NCBI GenBank assembly: GCA_937136055.1
Contig: CAKZOD010000005.1
Coordinates: 1 to 64,000 of the forward strand
Reading direction: 5' to 3'
Length of the DNA: 64,000 nt
Origin: an uncultured Oceanospirillaceae bacterium
Lineage (GTDB): Bacteria; Pseudomonadota; Gammaproteobacteria; Pseudomonadales; Balneatricaceae
Positions 29,598 through 38,968 of this stretch are shown here, in pieces. The number at the start of each line of letters is the position of its first letter. The stretch's first letter is position 1. The notes beneath the pieces were generated by a model. The model made no database searches. It was not told the DNA's origin and worked only from the letters and a program-made list of their open reading frames with translations. The translations under genes and the position numbers were made by a program.

Positions 29598-29930
29598 ATG
29601 ATGATTAATAGCACTTTAAACAGAAAGCTTCACGAAGCTAACAATATATACAATCAATATTTAACGCTTATCAACTCGAAAAAATCCTCTATCCCTGCCG
29701 ACTTTCAAGCCGATGCAGAAAAAGCACAAATAGATTTTCTGATGTTCTCACTCGACTCTGTTATCCAACTTATTGCAACACACTGCAAGCATGATGAAAA
29801 TAAAGAGCACATCTATAGTCAAGTTGAAAAGGTTCGTGAGATTTTAGATGAAATTGATAGCTCTAATCCCAAGCGTTGTGTTAAGCAATTAGAGGAGGCG
29901 TCTAGTATTTGGTCACAACTTTGCTACTAA
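29598..29930 (+). CDS. Hypothetical helical protein (110 aa)
   Basis: A 110-residue reading frame with AAGGGA just upstream; the second ATG at 29601 has better spacing (7 nt) and may be the true start. The protein looks soluble and all-helical, with heptad-like stretches (NRKLHEANNIYNQYLTLI, YSQVEKVREILDEID) and three cysteines. There is no signal peptide or membrane segment. I do not recognise a family. It lies between sufE and pssA on the same strand. Confidence 0.65.
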   Translation: MMINSTLNRKLHEANNIYNQYLTLINSKKSSIPADFQADAEKAQIDFLMFSLDSVIQLIATHCKHDENKEHIYSQVEKVREILDEIDSSNPKRCVKQLEEASSIWSQLCY

Positions 29931-30068
29931 AAAAACCGCTTTAACCAACTGATAGTTAAAAGAAAAATATGTAATCTAAAAAACGCACTGAAAGGGTGCG
30001 GCAAAGGCTGCTAATCTCGTTTTGATTATGGTATATTCGCGGCTTGTTTATAAGATTATAAAAAAGAA

Positions 30069-31403
30069 ATGCTATTAACTACCCATAAAACTGCGCACCG
30101 TATTTCCTTAAACGCAGAAGATTTTAGCGTGATTCCCAGCGCCAAAGCATTCAAAAACGCGATTTTAGAGCATATAGAGAATGCGCAAAGCCGCATTTAT
30201 ATTACCGCATTGTACTTACAAGAAGATGATGCAGGCAAAGAGATCCTCCACGCTTTATATAATGCAAAACAGCAGAATCCAGATCTTGATATTCGTATTT
30301 TTGTTGATGCTCACAGAGCACAACGCGGCTTAATTGGCGATGCCGCTTGTGAAGGAAACCAAGCGTTTTATTGCAAAATTGACGAACAATATGAACACAA
30401 AATAGGCCTTTATGGTGTTCTTGTAAAAACCAAAGAACTGTTTGGCGTACTTCACTTAAAAGGCTTAGTGTTTGACAACACTGTCATTTATACCGGCGCC
30501 AGCATCAACGATGTCTATCTACACCAAGCTGAAAAATGCCGCTATGACAGATACCATATTTTGCAGTGTAACGACCTAGCGGATACGATGGTTGATTATT
30601 TGCATCGCTATATCATTAAACCCGGCTACTCTCCTCTTTTGAATAATGGCCAACGCCTGGATAAGAAAACTCAAAAGAAATATGCCAAAAAGCAAAAATC
30701 ACTGTTTAAGCACTCTAATTACAACAACCAAGTACACCATGACAAAGGAGGATCAATTAAGGTCACTCCGATGGTCGGTTTTGGAACTAGAGGCAATAAA
30801 GTCAACAATAGCATTCGTGATATATTCAAGTTTGCAAGAAACACCCTCGTACTTTTCACCCCCTACTTTAATCTACCTAAAATACTCTCCAAGGATTTGA
30901 AAAAAGCCTTAGATCGCGGAGTTAAAGTAACTATGGTGATTGGAGATAAAACCGCTAACGATTTCTATATTGCCTCAGAGCAAGATTTTTCAAAAATTGG
31001 CATCATTCCGTATATTTACGAACTGTTGCTAGTGAGATTTATCAAGCGCCATCAAAAGTATATAGATTCCGGCTTGCTCAACGTGCATCTCTGGAAAAAT
31101 GAAAGCCACAGTTTTCATTTAAAAGGAATGGTTGCCGATGATAGAAACCACCTTATTACTGGTAACAATCTAAACCCGCGCGCATGGGCACTAGACTTGG
31201 AAAACGCACTTTTACTGGAGGATAACGAGCAATTGCTGAAAGAAAAATGGCATGATGAGTTGTCGAATGTGCTGCAATTCACTAAAAAAGTCGGCCACAG
31301 TGATGAGCTGGAAAATATGGCTGATTACCCTAAATATGTACGCGATCCTATTAGAAAATTGCAATTAACACAGATCGATAAGATATTTAAACGCTTCATG
31401 TAA
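30069..31403 (+). CDS. pssA: CDP-diacylglycerol--serine O-phosphatidyltransferase, PLD-type
   Basis: PssA makes phosphatidylserine, the precursor of phosphatidylethanolamine, at the membrane surface. The 444 residues align along their length with Escherichia coli PssA from memory (VDAHRAQRGLIG, YTGASINDVYLHQ, IGDKTANDFYI, SADYPKYVRDPI-like end). Two phospholipase-D motifs are visible: His129-x-Lys131 in HLKGLVFDN and His350-x-Lys352 in HLKGMVADD, each followed by the Gly-Ala-Ser or Gly-Asn-Asn segment. There is no membrane helix, as expected for this peripheral enzyme. Confidence 0.94.
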   Translation: MLLTTHKTAHRISLNAEDFSVIPSAKAFKNAILEHIENAQSRIYITALYLQEDDAGKEILHALYNAKQQNPDLDIRIFVDAHRAQRGLIGDAACEGNQAFYCKIDEQYEHKIGLYGVLVKTKELFGVLHLKGLVFDNTVIYTGASINDVYLHQAEKCRYDRYHILQCNDLADTMVDYLHRYIIKPGYSPLLNNGQRLDKKTQKKYAKKQKSLFKHSNYNNQVHHDKGGSIKVTPMVGFGTRGNKVNNSIRDIFKFARNTLVLFTPYFNLPKILSKDLKKALDRGVKVTMVIGDKTANDFYIASEQDFSKIGIIPYIYELLLVRFIKRHQKYIDSGLLNVHLWKNESHSFHLKGMVADDRNHLITGNNLNPRAWALDLENALLLEDNEQLLKEKWHDELSNVLQFTKKVGHSDELENMADYPKYVRDPIRKLQLTQIDKIFKRFM

Positions 31404-31467
31404 AGCCGCTAAAGATGAGGATAAGCGCTTGCTCTTAAAGCGCTTATCCAACGAACTGCTCAGACTA

Positions 31468-32067
31468 TTAATTGCCAGTAATATTTACTATCCCATCATA
31501 TATAAACTGAATAGCAAGCGCTGCCAGTATTACACCCAAAAACCGCCTCAATATATCATCGCCTGTTTTACCGATAATACGCTTTAAATGACGAGAGATT
31601 AGCATACTTAAAAACGTTGCCAGCATAATAGATAGCACAGCTGCACCAACGGCTAAATCTACCGCCAACTCATCTGACTGAGAAAACAGCAAGATAGTCA
31701 AAGTCAATGAACCAGGCCCCGCCATCATCGGTATCGCCATCGGAAAGACGGAGATATCTTTGTGCTCTGTCCCCTGTGCAAACTCGGTTTCTTTGGTAAT
31801 TAAATTAAAAGCTGTAAAGAACAAAAGGATTCCTCCTGATATTCGAAAAGCATGAATACTAATCCCGATCAAATTTAGAAATGGCTCACCATATAAGCCA
31901 AAAACTAGCAGCAACACACTCGCAATAGTGACCGATTTGGCAGCCATTTTTAATCGAAATTTCTTATCTTGCGGGGGCACTAATGAGTGAAAGATTAATG
32001 CTGTACCTAATGGATCTATAATCACCATTAGCGACGCCAAACCTGCAAAGTAAATCGATAAATCCAT
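31468..32067 (-). CDS. MarC-family integral membrane protein
   Basis: This 199-residue protein has about six hydrophobic helices and the MarC/SNARE-like family signatures DPLGTALIFHSLVPP near the N-terminus and FPMAIPMMAGPGSLT in the centre. The ATG at 32067 has AAGG about 10 nt upstream; an earlier start would add 13 residues. The family was once thought to act in multiple antibiotic resistance, but its transport role is unproven. It is convergent with pssA and divergent from the DUF2185-like gene. Confidence 0.85.
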   Translation of the reverse strand: MDLSIYFAGLASLMVIIDPLGTALIFHSLVPPQDKKFRLKMAAKSVTIASVLLLVFGLYGEPFLNLIGISIHAFRISGGILLFFTAFNLITKETEFAQGTEHKDISVFPMAIPMMAGPGSLTLTILLFSQSDELAVDLAVGAAVLSIMLATFLSMLISRHLKRIIGKTGDDILRRFLGVILAALAIQFIYDGIVNITGN

Positions 32068-32391
32068 CGTATAACCTTCATTAAAAATTAAGTAACTTAT
32101 GCTCATTCAAATACGGCGAGACTAAAGAATAGTGCTTAAACGAAATAACATTGAGCTATTGATTTAAGTTTAATCATTCAAGAATAGTACTATTGACGCT
32201 GATTACACTACTTTAGACAAGTTTACGCAGCAGACAACCGTTTCTGGATGGAAACTAAGTATAACACTCACAACCTTTAACACATTGATCTTTAACAACT
32301 CAATGGTTAGGATCAAGCGCCAAACACAAAGCGCTTTACAGCAAGCCCTTTTATGCTAGTATTTCGAGCTTTTATAGCACTGAGAAAATAC
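32068..32391. promoter_or_regulatory. Divergent intergenic region with a promoter for the DUF2185-like gene
   Basis: In this 324-bp region TTTACA (32335-32340), a 16-nt spacer and TAGTAT (32357-32362) precede the start at 32392 by a short leader. A start predicted upstream at 32353 would lie inside this promoter. I found nothing else recognisable in the remainder. Confidence 0.45.
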
Positions 32392-32772
32392 ATGAGCGAA
32401 ACAAATCAAACCAAAAATGGCTTTCTAGCACTCGTATCAAAACTTTGTTTCGATGAGAACCTACCTATCCGCTTTTTATACAAAACGGTGCCCGGTCATT
32501 TAAATGATACTGGCTGGCGCATGTATACGGGCTATGAAGATGACGAATATTTGGCGAACGAACTCGCAAATATGCTACCAGTGCCCGTTGAAAAGCTCTG
32601 CGAGATGGATAGCAGCTTAACACCGCTGGTAGAATACAATGCAGGAACAGTATGGGAGAGAACGCCTGAGCAGCAAGACTGGCAACGTGTTTATGATTTT
32701 AAGATTCCATCCGATAACGTCGACGTTGATATCACCAACGACACTGCTAAATTCACAACCGAAGTTCTTTAG
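32392..32772 (+). CDS. DUF2185-like protein
   Basis: The 126-residue protein begins MSETNQTKNGFLALVSKLCF. The core TGWRMYTGYEDDEYLANELANMLPV resembles the DUF2185 family, small soluble proteins of unknown biochemical role, some found near polymorphic toxins as immunity-like proteins. No toxin gene is adjacent here, so an immunity role is not supported. There is no signal peptide. The family call is from pattern memory and moderate. Confidence 0.65.
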   Translation: MSETNQTKNGFLALVSKLCFDENLPIRFLYKTVPGHLNDTGWRMYTGYEDDEYLANELANMLPVPVEKLCEMDSSLTPLVEYNAGTVWERTPEQQDWQRVYDFKIPSDNVDVDITNDTAKFTTEVL

Positions 32773-32840
32773 CTTTATAGACCTCAGCGCTACGCCTATT
32801 CAGGCCGCATAAAAAGATTTATAAAAAACCATCTTCACCC

Positions 32841-32868
32841 CTTGAATATAAACTTTTAAGCCTTAGAT
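32841..32868 (+). promoter_or_regulatory. Sigma-32-like heat-shock promoter of ibpA
   Basis: CTTGAA (32841-32846), preceded by TTCACCC, a 14-nt spacer and CCTTAGAT (32861-32868) resemble the RpoH consensus (CTTGAA / CCCCATnT). The -35 box is perfect and the -10 moderate. Initiation near 32875 would give a leader of about 120 nt that starts exactly where the thermometer hairpins begin. Confidence 0.6.
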
Positions 32869-32873
32869 ACTAG

Positions 32874-32998
32874 TTAGCGGCGCTCATGAGAGGCTGCTAA
32901 CAGATCACCAAAGACACTACGTCTTGCACACTTAGTCTTCGGATAAGTGAACCGGGCACAACGCCCACTAACATATTGCTTAAAAGGATATGAATATG
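32874..32998 (+). promoter_or_regulatory. ROSE-type RNA thermometer in the ibpA leader
   Basis: Four successive hairpins are visible: 32874-32900 (TTAGCGGC... with ATGA loop), 32929-32949 (UUCG loop), 32954-32966 (GGGC/GCCC) and 32972-32992. The last pairs CATATTGCT with AGGATATG around a TAAA loop, leaving one unpaired G in TTGCT opposite the AGGA ribosome site. The UYGCU motif with a bulged G is the hallmark of ROSE elements, which melt on heating and expose the ribosome site. Confidence 0.8.
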
Positions 32999-33412
32999 AG
33001 AACTTTAGATTTAACTCCCCTTTACCGCTCGGCTATTGGCTTTGATCGCCTTGCTTCTATTATCGACAGCGCAAGTCGCAACGATCAACCAGCCTTCCCA
33101 CCCTACAATGTAGAGCTACTTAGCGAAAACGAATACAGAATTACGATGGCTGTCGCCGGCTTTTCCTTTGAAGAATTACACATTGGTTCTGAACAAGGCA
33201 GCCTAACGATTTCAGGCGAGAAGAGTGACAGCGATAATACTCCCCACTACTTATATCAAGGGATAGCTGCACGTAATTTTGAAAGACGTTTTCAGCTAGC
33301 AGATCACATGAAAGTTGTGAATGCGAAAATGGAAAACGGCCTGTTACACGTCAATTTAGTACGCGAGATACCTGAGGCTATGAAGCCACGTACGATTCAA
33401 ATTGATCGTTAA
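32996..33412 (+). CDS. ibpA: Small heat-shock protein, IbpA/Hsp20 family
   Basis: IbpA-type holdases bind unfolding proteins and keep them refoldable. The protein begins MRTLDLTPLYRSAIGFDRLA and contains an alpha-crystallin domain (about residues 34-125), with PPYNVELLSENEYRITMAVAGF, YQGIAARNFERRFQLADH and GLLHVNL. The start is the second ATG (32996), which sits 7 nt after AAGGA; the first ATG (32990) is inside the thermometer stem and only 1 nt from the ribosome site. The C-terminal IPEAMKPRTIQI keeps the I-x-I type anchor. Heat control acts at transcription and translation. Confidence 0.94.
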   Translation: MRTLDLTPLYRSAIGFDRLASIIDSASRNDQPAFPPYNVELLSENEYRITMAVAGFSFEELHIGSEQGSLTISGEKSDSDNTPHYLYQGIAARNFERRFQLADHMKVVNAKMENGLLHVNLVREIPEAMKPRTIQIDR

Positions 33413-33431
33413 GCTTAAGGCTTAAAAGCTG

Positions 33432-33465
33432 CTAGAGAAAGGTTTTTGACCGCTCCTTTTTCTAG
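33432..33465. terminator. Hairpin between convergent ibpA and aroC
   Basis: CTAGAGAAAGG (33432-33442) pairs with CCTTTTTCTAG (33455-33465) with one mismatch. It lies just after ibpA and could end both converging transcripts. The T-run lies within the stem, so its strength is uncertain. Confidence 0.45.
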
Positions 33466-33532
33466 CATCAAATTTTATATCAAATTCTAGCACCAAACTT
33501 TTAAATCAGCTCAGCACTAAGCACGACCACTA

Positions 33533-34624
33533 CTAGGTTGGAATTGTAAAACCTTTATCAACATCTGCATTTTGACCACGATCACGTAATAAATGATCAG
33601 TCAGCACAATCGCTAACATAGCCTCTGCTATTGGCGTCGCACGAATACCTACGCAAGGATCATGACGGCCTTTGGTAATGACTTCTTGCTCATCACCATT
33701 TGCATCAACAGACTTTCCTGGCAAACGTAAACTTGAAGTAGGTTTTAAAGCGATATGCGCAACAACATCTTGCCCAGTAGTTATACCACCCAAAATGCCG
33801 CCACAATGGTTTGATAAAAATCCTTCCTTGCGCATTTCATCGCGATGCTCTGTACCTTTTTGCTCGATACAATCAAAGCCATCGCCTATTTCAACACCCT
33901 TCACCGCATTGATACTCATCAACGCATGGGCAATTTCAGCATCAATACGATCAAAAATTGGCTCACCTAATCCAACCGGAACCCCTAAAGCGTGCACTGA
34001 AATTTTCGCACCGATTGAATTACCTTCTTTGCGCAAAGCATCCATGTAATCTTCCATCTCCTGAACAACCGATGCATCAGGCGAAAAGAAAGGATTGGTT
34101 TCAATCACATCCCAATCAAAGTTTTCTGGATTGATTTTGATAGGACCAAGCTGTGAAAGGTAACCTTTTACCTGAACACCTTTTGAAGCTAGGAATTTTT
34201 TAGCCACAGCACCTGCTGCAACTCGCATCGCGGTTTCCCTTGCCGATGCACGCCCACCTCCGCGATAATCTCTAAAACCATATTTATTGCTATAAACATA
34301 ATCTGCGTGAGCAGGTCTAAAGGTATCCTTAATATTGCCGTAATCTTTAGAGCGCTGATCAGTATTACGAATTAATAAGCCAATCGCTGTACCTGTGGTT
34401 TTGCCTTCAAAGACGCCTGAGAGAATTTCCACTTCATCAGCTTCACGTCGCTGAGTAGTATGTCGTGAAGTACCAGGCTTTCTTCTGTCTAAATCTATTT
34501 GCAGATCTTCAACTGATAATTCAATGCCCGGCGGACAACCATCAATGATACAACCTAACGCAGGGCCATGACTTTCACCGAATGTACTGACTGCAAACAA
34601 CTTACCAAAACTATTACCCGACAT
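33533..34624 (-). CDS. aroC: Chorismate synthase
   Basis: AroC catalyses the last shikimate-pathway step, EPSP to chorismate, and needs reduced FMN. The 363-residue protein has the three family signatures: [21 protein letters not shown] near the N-terminus, the central [24 protein letters not shown] block ([16 protein letters not shown]), and the C-terminal [17 protein letters not shown]. It starts 50 nt after prmB in the same direction, the conserved prmB-aroC order of gammaproteobacteria. Confidence 0.97.
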   Translation of the reverse strand: MSGNSFGKLFAVSTFGESHGPALGCIIDGCPPGIELSVEDLQIDLDRRKPGTSRHTTQRREADEVEILSGVFEGKTTGTAIGLLIRNTDQRSKDYGNIKDTFRPAHADYVYSNKYGFRDYRGGGRASARETAMRVAAGAVAKKFLASKGVQVKGYLSQLGPIKINPENFDWDVIETNPFFSPDASVVQEMEDYMDALRKEGNSIGAKISVHALGVPVGLGEPIFDRIDAEIAHALMSINAVKGVEIGDGFDCIEQKGTEHRDEMRKEGFLSNHCGGILGGITTGQDVVAHIALKPTSSLRLPGKSVDANGDEQEVITKGRHDPCVGIRATPIAEAMLAIVLTDHLLRDRGQNADVDKGFTIPT

Positions 34625-34674
34625 ACTTAACTCTTATCCTTTAAAAAACGTCACTAAAACTCATAGTATTTATA

Positions 34675-35589
34675 TTATTGGAACAATGATGCAAAAGGTA
34701 GTAATTGTGCTCTGCTAATAACAAAAACTCCATTACCGCCCTCTGGTAACTCAACCCATGTAAAAGGCACTTGCTCAAACTGCTCCATCAAATGTACTTC
34801 TGAATTACCAACCTCAACCACAAGCAGCCCATGCTCTGTTAAATAATCACAGGCTTGTGCGAGAATTTTTTTACAAATATCTAACCCATCATCACCACTG
34901 CCAAGTGCAAGCGCTGGTTCATGCTGATATTCTGCTGGCATAGATACCAAATCAGATTTATCAACGTAAGGTGGATTACTGACAATTAAATCATACTGCT
35001 CGCAAACCTGCTCAAACAAGTCACTTTGAATAATTGAAACCTGATCTTGCATTTCATGCTTTGCAATATTGATATCTGCCACTTGCAATGCTTGAGCACT
35101 AATATCAGCAATATCAACATGAGCTTGCTCAAATGCATACGCCAGCCCAATACCAATACAACCCGATCCTGTGCACATATCCAAAACACGATTAACAGGA
35201 TCCGCCTGTAGAAACGGACTAAATTCCTGCTCGATTAATTGCGCGATTGGTGAGCGTGGAATCAATACACGTCGATCCACGTAGAACGGCATTTGCATAA
35301 ACCAAGCTTCGTTGATGATATAAGGAAGCGGTTCACGAAACTGAATGCGTCTTTGCATAAACCCAAGAATGCGCTTCTTTTCTGTCTCGAGCAAAGTACC
35401 ATCAAGTACCATCTCATCGGCATCCCAAGGAAGGTAAAGCGCTGCTAGAACCAGCTGCCTTGCCTCGTCCAATGCAGATACATGGCCATGACCAAAATAT
35501 ACTTTTTGCTCCATCATTTTAGAGTAGCAATAACGAATAAAATCTCGGCTGCTGTTTAAGGTCGTAAGTAATTGCTCTGTTTCAGTCAT
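34675..35589 (-). CDS. prmB: Ribosomal protein L3 N5-glutamine methyltransferase
   Basis: PrmB methylates a glutamine of ribosomal protein L3 using S-adenosylmethionine. The 304-residue protein shows the SAM-binding VLDMCTGSGCIGIGLAYAF, the NPPY motif in DLIVSNPPYVD that binds the target glutamine, and the N-terminal region with GHGHVSALDEARQLVL, which separates PrmB from the release-factor enzyme PrmC. Its neighbours aroC (same operon) and smrB (divergent) match the common arrangement. No strong ribosome site precedes the ATG. Confidence 0.95.
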   Translation of the reverse strand: MTETEQLLTTLNSSRDFIRYCYSKMMEQKVYFGHGHVSALDEARQLVLAALYLPWDADEMVLDGTLLETEKKRILGFMQRRIQFREPLPYIINEAWFMQMPFYVDRRVLIPRSPIAQLIEQEFSPFLQADPVNRVLDMCTGSGCIGIGLAYAFEQAHVDIADISAQALQVADINIAKHEMQDQVSIIQSDLFEQVCEQYDLIVSNPPYVDKSDLVSMPAEYQHEPALALGSGDDGLDICKKILAQACDYLTEHGLLVVEVGNSEVHLMEQFEQVPFTWVELPEGGNGVFVISRAQLLPFASLFQ

Positions 35590-35984
35590 AACATTCTGCG
35601 ATTTAAAAAAGGAGCTATTGTACCTTTAGATACACGACTTTTATACGAAAACTCACTGCACTAACAACGATATATTATTGAGACCGCGACACTCATTATG
35701 TGTTGGCTGATGCTGTAATGAAATCAAGACTATACACCTCTATCTCCTATATAAATTCCAGCCACTATTCCATCAATTGAAGTATCAACTTTCTATAGCA
35801 GAACGACATTATCTTTTTCTAGAATCTTAGCCTTTTAAACAGCGTTTACTCCAACTGACTACCTCCCTAAACATTCATTCCAAAACAAATAATCACGACC
35901 CTGACTTACTTTTATTAATAAATTTTCCTATATCGCTTAAGATTTTGTTAAAATTGGCTAAAACAGCTCCTTTACCAATGAAAA
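35590..35984. other. Divergent intergenic region between prmB and smrB, nothing recognised
   Basis: This 395-bp stretch is AT-rich and should contain both promoters. I saw no hairpin, clear promoter or reading frame that I would defend. Confidence 0.4.
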
Positions 35985-36590
35985 ATGACCATGCCTGATT
36001 TTAATGACTTTCATAAACACACTACGCTCTTTGATGCTAAACCCGATCTTGAATCAGAAGATTTGGATTGCTTTTCAGAAGCGATACAAGGTGTTAAGCC
36101 TAATAAACAGGATAAAATTGGCCGTAATTCAACGATCAGGCTCACCAAGAATGCAGATAAAGCCTACCATCGAGAACAAGCCACTGTGGATACTTCACAA
36201 ATATCAGATGGCTTATCTACGGAGTCCGTTGACATTGTTGAATCTGATCAAGCACTGCTTTTCGCAGCTCCCGGCATTCAGCTCAACGTTATTAAGCGCT
36301 TGAAAAAAGGGCACATACCTTGGGAGCAAGGGATAGACCTTCACGGTTTTAGTATTGACGAAGCGCGCGATCAACTGAGTAATTTTATTCGCAGTTGTTA
36401 TTATCAAGGTTGTCAAACAGTCCTAGTCGTGCACGGCAAGGCATATAGCCAAAGCGGATCTCTACCGCTGTTAAAATCCTATACCAATGATTGGTTACGC
36501 CAACTACCAGAAGTATTAGCATTTAGCTCTGCTCAGGCGAAAGATGGCGGTGCTGGCGCACTCTATGTATTGCTAAAACGTAAAAAATAG
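35985..36590 (+). CDS. smrB: Smr-domain endonuclease, SmrB-like
   Basis: The 201-residue protein has a variable, disordered-looking N-terminal part and a C-terminal Smr domain (about residues 118-200): DLHGFSIDEARDQLSNFI, VLVVHGKAYS and GGAGALYVLLKRK. In Escherichia coli SmrB cleaves mRNA between collided ribosomes for ribosome rescue. The divergent placement beside prmB is the same as in Escherichia coli and supports the SmrB name. The DLHG and VVHGK segments correspond to the catalytic DxH and GxG-type positions of the family; here the second motif is HGK rather than HGhG. Confidence 0.82.
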   Translation: MTMPDFNDFHKHTTLFDAKPDLESEDLDCFSEAIQGVKPNKQDKIGRNSTIRLTKNADKAYHREQATVDTSQISDGLSTESVDIVESDQALLFAAPGIQLNVIKRLKKGHIPWEQGIDLHGFSIDEARDQLSNFIRSCYYQGCQTVLVVHGKAYSQSGSLPLLKSYTNDWLRQLPEVLAFSSAQAKDGGAGALYVLLKRKK

Positions 36591-36738
36591 CCTTAGCGAA
36601 GCATTCAGCGTGAAACTAGCTAGCAAGAATCGACAAGCACAGTGCCAAAAGCACCAATAAGGCACAATCTGCTTTACCTCAATATAAAGTTGCAGTAAGT
36701 TAGCGCCTTTATTTATTTGCTCGGAGTGACTGGTTAAA

Positions 36739-37278
36739 ATGGAAAAAGCATTTGCCACAATTATAGAAAACATAGGGGAAGATTTAAACCGCGAAGGTCT
36801 TTTAGACACCCCCGCCCGCGCTGCAAAAGCCATGACATATTTAACCCAAGGGTATACTCAGTCACTGGATGTTGTAGTTAATAATGCACTTTTCCCGTCT
36901 GATAACAGTGAAATGGTTGTCGTTAAAGACATCGAATTCTACTCGCTTTGCGAGCACCATATGCTGCCATTTATTGGAAAAGCGCATGTCGCTTACATTC
37001 CACAAGGTAAAGTCATCGGGTTATCTAAACTGGCTCGCATCGTAGATATGTTCGCAAGACGCTTACAGATCCAAGAAAATATGACCAAACAGATTGCTGA
37101 AGCGATTATGGAAGTAACTGATGCCGAAGGCGTGGGTGTTGTCATTGAAGCTGAGCATATGTGCATGAAGATGCGCGGTGTTGAAAAGCAAAATAGCACG
37201 ATGAAAACGTCAATGTTGCTAGGCTCTTTCAGAGGCCGCCCTGCGACACGTGCTGAGTTTTTCTCTCTCGTTAGCTAA
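36739..37278 (+). CDS. folE: GTP cyclohydrolase I
   Basis: FolE converts GTP to dihydroneopterin triphosphate, the first step of folate synthesis. The 179 residues carry the zinc ligands Cys71 and His74 ([10 protein letters not shown]) and Cys142 (HMCMKMRGV), plus the [21 protein letters not shown] signature in part. It is a type I (zinc) enzyme. The start is 148 bp after smrB, and a strong terminator follows the stop, so it may be a single-gene unit or the end of a smrB-folE transcript. Confidence 0.97.
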   Translation: MEKAFATIIENIGEDLNREGLLDTPARAAKAMTYLTQGYTQSLDVVVNNALFPSDNSEMVVVKDIEFYSLCEHHMLPFIGKAHVAYIPQGKVIGLSKLARIVDMFARRLQIQENMTKQIAEAIMEVTDAEGVGVVIEAEHMCMKMRGVEKQNSTMKTSMLLGSFRGRPATRAEFFSLVS

Positions 37279-37291
37279 GCGCGCTTTAATA

Positions 37292-37323
37292 AAAAAGAGG
37301 CTTAAGTGACAAAGCCTCTTTTT
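37292..37323 (+). terminator. Rho-independent terminator after folE
   Basis: AAAAAGAGGCTT (37292-37303) pairs with AAGCCTCTTTTT (37312-37323) over 12 bp with an 8-nt loop. The A- and T-runs make it able to work in both directions. Confidence 0.85.
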
Positions 37324-37596
37324 GAACTTCAATAAACTTGCGCAACGACCCACTCTTCAACTCCTACCTGCGAACATTTCATACAATACAGCGATACTGT
37401 ATGGAAGCCTGCTTTGCTAATATGCTTTACATACTCGTTTATATATTTGATTTATCCGTTTTCAAACGCGCACTGGCATTGCAAACAGATGCCTGTATGA
37501 TCAAGTAAACACACTTTAACTCTTTGTTAATAATCGCAATAATGCATATCGCTAACAAAGTACGCAAACACTCTTATTTATTTGTATAGGGCCAGC
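37324..37596. other. Region upstream of the TolC-like gene with an imperfect palindrome
   Basis: A near-palindrome, CATACAATACAGCGATACTGTATG (split here: left arm CATACAATA at 37380-37388, right arm TACTGTATG at 37395-37403), has eight of nine bases complementary between arms. It could be an operator for the channel gene. Nothing else is recognised. Confidence 0.3.
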
Positions 37597-38907
37597 ATGA
37601 TCACTAAACGCAAAATGCAACTTTCTATCCTCAGTGCAAGCATGACAATTGTAAGTACGCTAATTGCATCCAATTTACAGGCCATGTCACTACAAGATGT
37701 TTATCAGTTAGCATCTCAGTCTGACCCACTTTTACAACAAGCAGCCATGCGCTTTGAAAGCAGTAACGAGAACATCATTCAAGCAAAAGCTGCGTTAAGA
37801 CCCACTGTAAACGGACAAGTTAAAGTTGACTGGAAAGACAGCTCCAACATCAATAGCAGCAACACAAAAAGCTATTCAATAAATCTCTCTCAACCTGTTT
37901 ACTCGCCAGCATTAGGGTCAGCTTACAACAAAGTTAAAATCGCCCAGCAACAGGCCAAACTACAATATCAGCTTAGCGAGCAAGACTTAGTGCTGCGCAC
38001 TCTTAACGCCTACATAGCCGCTATGATAGCAAAGAGTGACTTAACAACAGCACAGGCCCAAGAGCGCGCGATTCAACGCCGCCTTGAACGAGTTAACGCA
38101 GAGTTCGAAGTGGGCGTTATAGCTATCACCGATGTACACGAAGCCCAGGCCACTTATGACAATACAAAGGTAAACTTGATCATCAGCCAAGGACAACTAG
38201 ATAACAGCCTAGAAGCCTTACAAAGACTGACAGGCGAGACCATTAAACAAGTCGATAGTTTAAAAAGCGGCTACAAAACTAGCCCATTGAAGCCTGGCAA
38301 CACTCAGCACTGGATTGATCAAGCTATTGCAAGCAACCTCACTATCCTCACAGGTAAAACAAGTATCAAATCATCTCAGGAAGATATTGATATCGCCAGC
38401 GCAGCCCTTAAACCTTCTGTTGATTTGCAAGCCTCCCACTCACGTGAAAACAACAGCTTACAAGGCTCTAGAAGCGACAATCAAATTGCTTTAGTACTCA
38501 ATATGCCTTTATACAACGGCGGCTCTCTTCGCTCAAAAGTTCGTCAATCAATGAGTGCACAGCAAATAGAAAAATCAAAGCAGCAAGATAATATTCGCAG
38601 CGTTACACAAACCACCCGCACCTTAGTGCGCGACATACAAACTAATGTTTTAGCAATAACCGCCAGAAAGCAAAGCATTGTCTCAAGCAAAGCGGCACTT
38701 GAAGCGGTTAGCGAAGGCTTTAAAGTAGGAACACGTAACATTGTGGATGTACTACAATCGGAGCAGTCGCTTTTTAGCGCGGAAAACCTATACGCGACTG
38801 CTCGCCTAAATCACATTAAAATGCTTTTTAACTTACAGTTCCAACTGGGTAAACTCGACAAATCCAATATAGATGAACTCACCCGCTGGATGAAAACAGA
38901 AAAGTAA
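37597..38907 (+). CDS. TolC-family outer-membrane channel protein
   Basis: TolC-type trimers form an outer-membrane barrel with a periplasmic tunnel serving type I secretion and drug efflux pumps. The start at 37597 follows AGGG; the protein has 436 residues and a signal peptide (KMQLSILSASMTIVSTLIASNLQA, cut before MSLQDVY). The two OEP repeats are visible: the first around YAL-like helices with LNAYIAAMIAKSDLTTAQAQ, the second with PLYNGGSLRSKVRQSM and FKVGTRNIVDVLQSEQSLF. It is a plausible outer-membrane partner for adhesin export, but no dedicated transporter is nearby. Confidence 0.92.
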   Translation: MITKRKMQLSILSASMTIVSTLIASNLQAMSLQDVYQLASQSDPLLQQAAMRFESSNENIIQAKAALRPTVNGQVKVDWKDSSNINSSNTKSYSINLSQPVYSPALGSAYNKVKIAQQQAKLQYQLSEQDLVLRTLNAYIAAMIAKSDLTTAQAQERAIQRRLERVNAEFEVGVIAITDVHEAQATYDNTKVNLIISQGQLDNSLEALQRLTGETIKQVDSLKSGYKTSPLKPGNTQHWIDQAIASNLTILTGKTSIKSSQEDIDIASAALKPSVDLQASHSRENNSLQGSRSDNQIALVLNMPLYNGGSLRSKVRQSMSAQQIEKSKQQDNIRSVTQTTRTLVRDIQTNVLAITARKQSIVSSKAALEAVSEGFKVGTRNIVDVLQSEQSLFSAENLYATARLNHIKMLFNLQFQLGKLDKSNIDELTRWMKTEK

Positions 38908-38925
38908 ACAAAGAAAAACAGACAC

Positions 38926-38952
38926 AAAAAAGGCGCACTATGCGCCTTTTTT
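38926..38952. terminator. Bidirectional terminator between the TolC-like gene and the next convergent gene
   Basis: AAAAAAGGCGCA (38926-38937) pairs perfectly with TGCGCCTTTTTT (38941-38952) around a CTA loop. The flanking A and T runs allow it to end transcription from both converging genes. Confidence 0.9.
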
Positions 38953-38968
38953 ATTCGAGTAAGAATAA

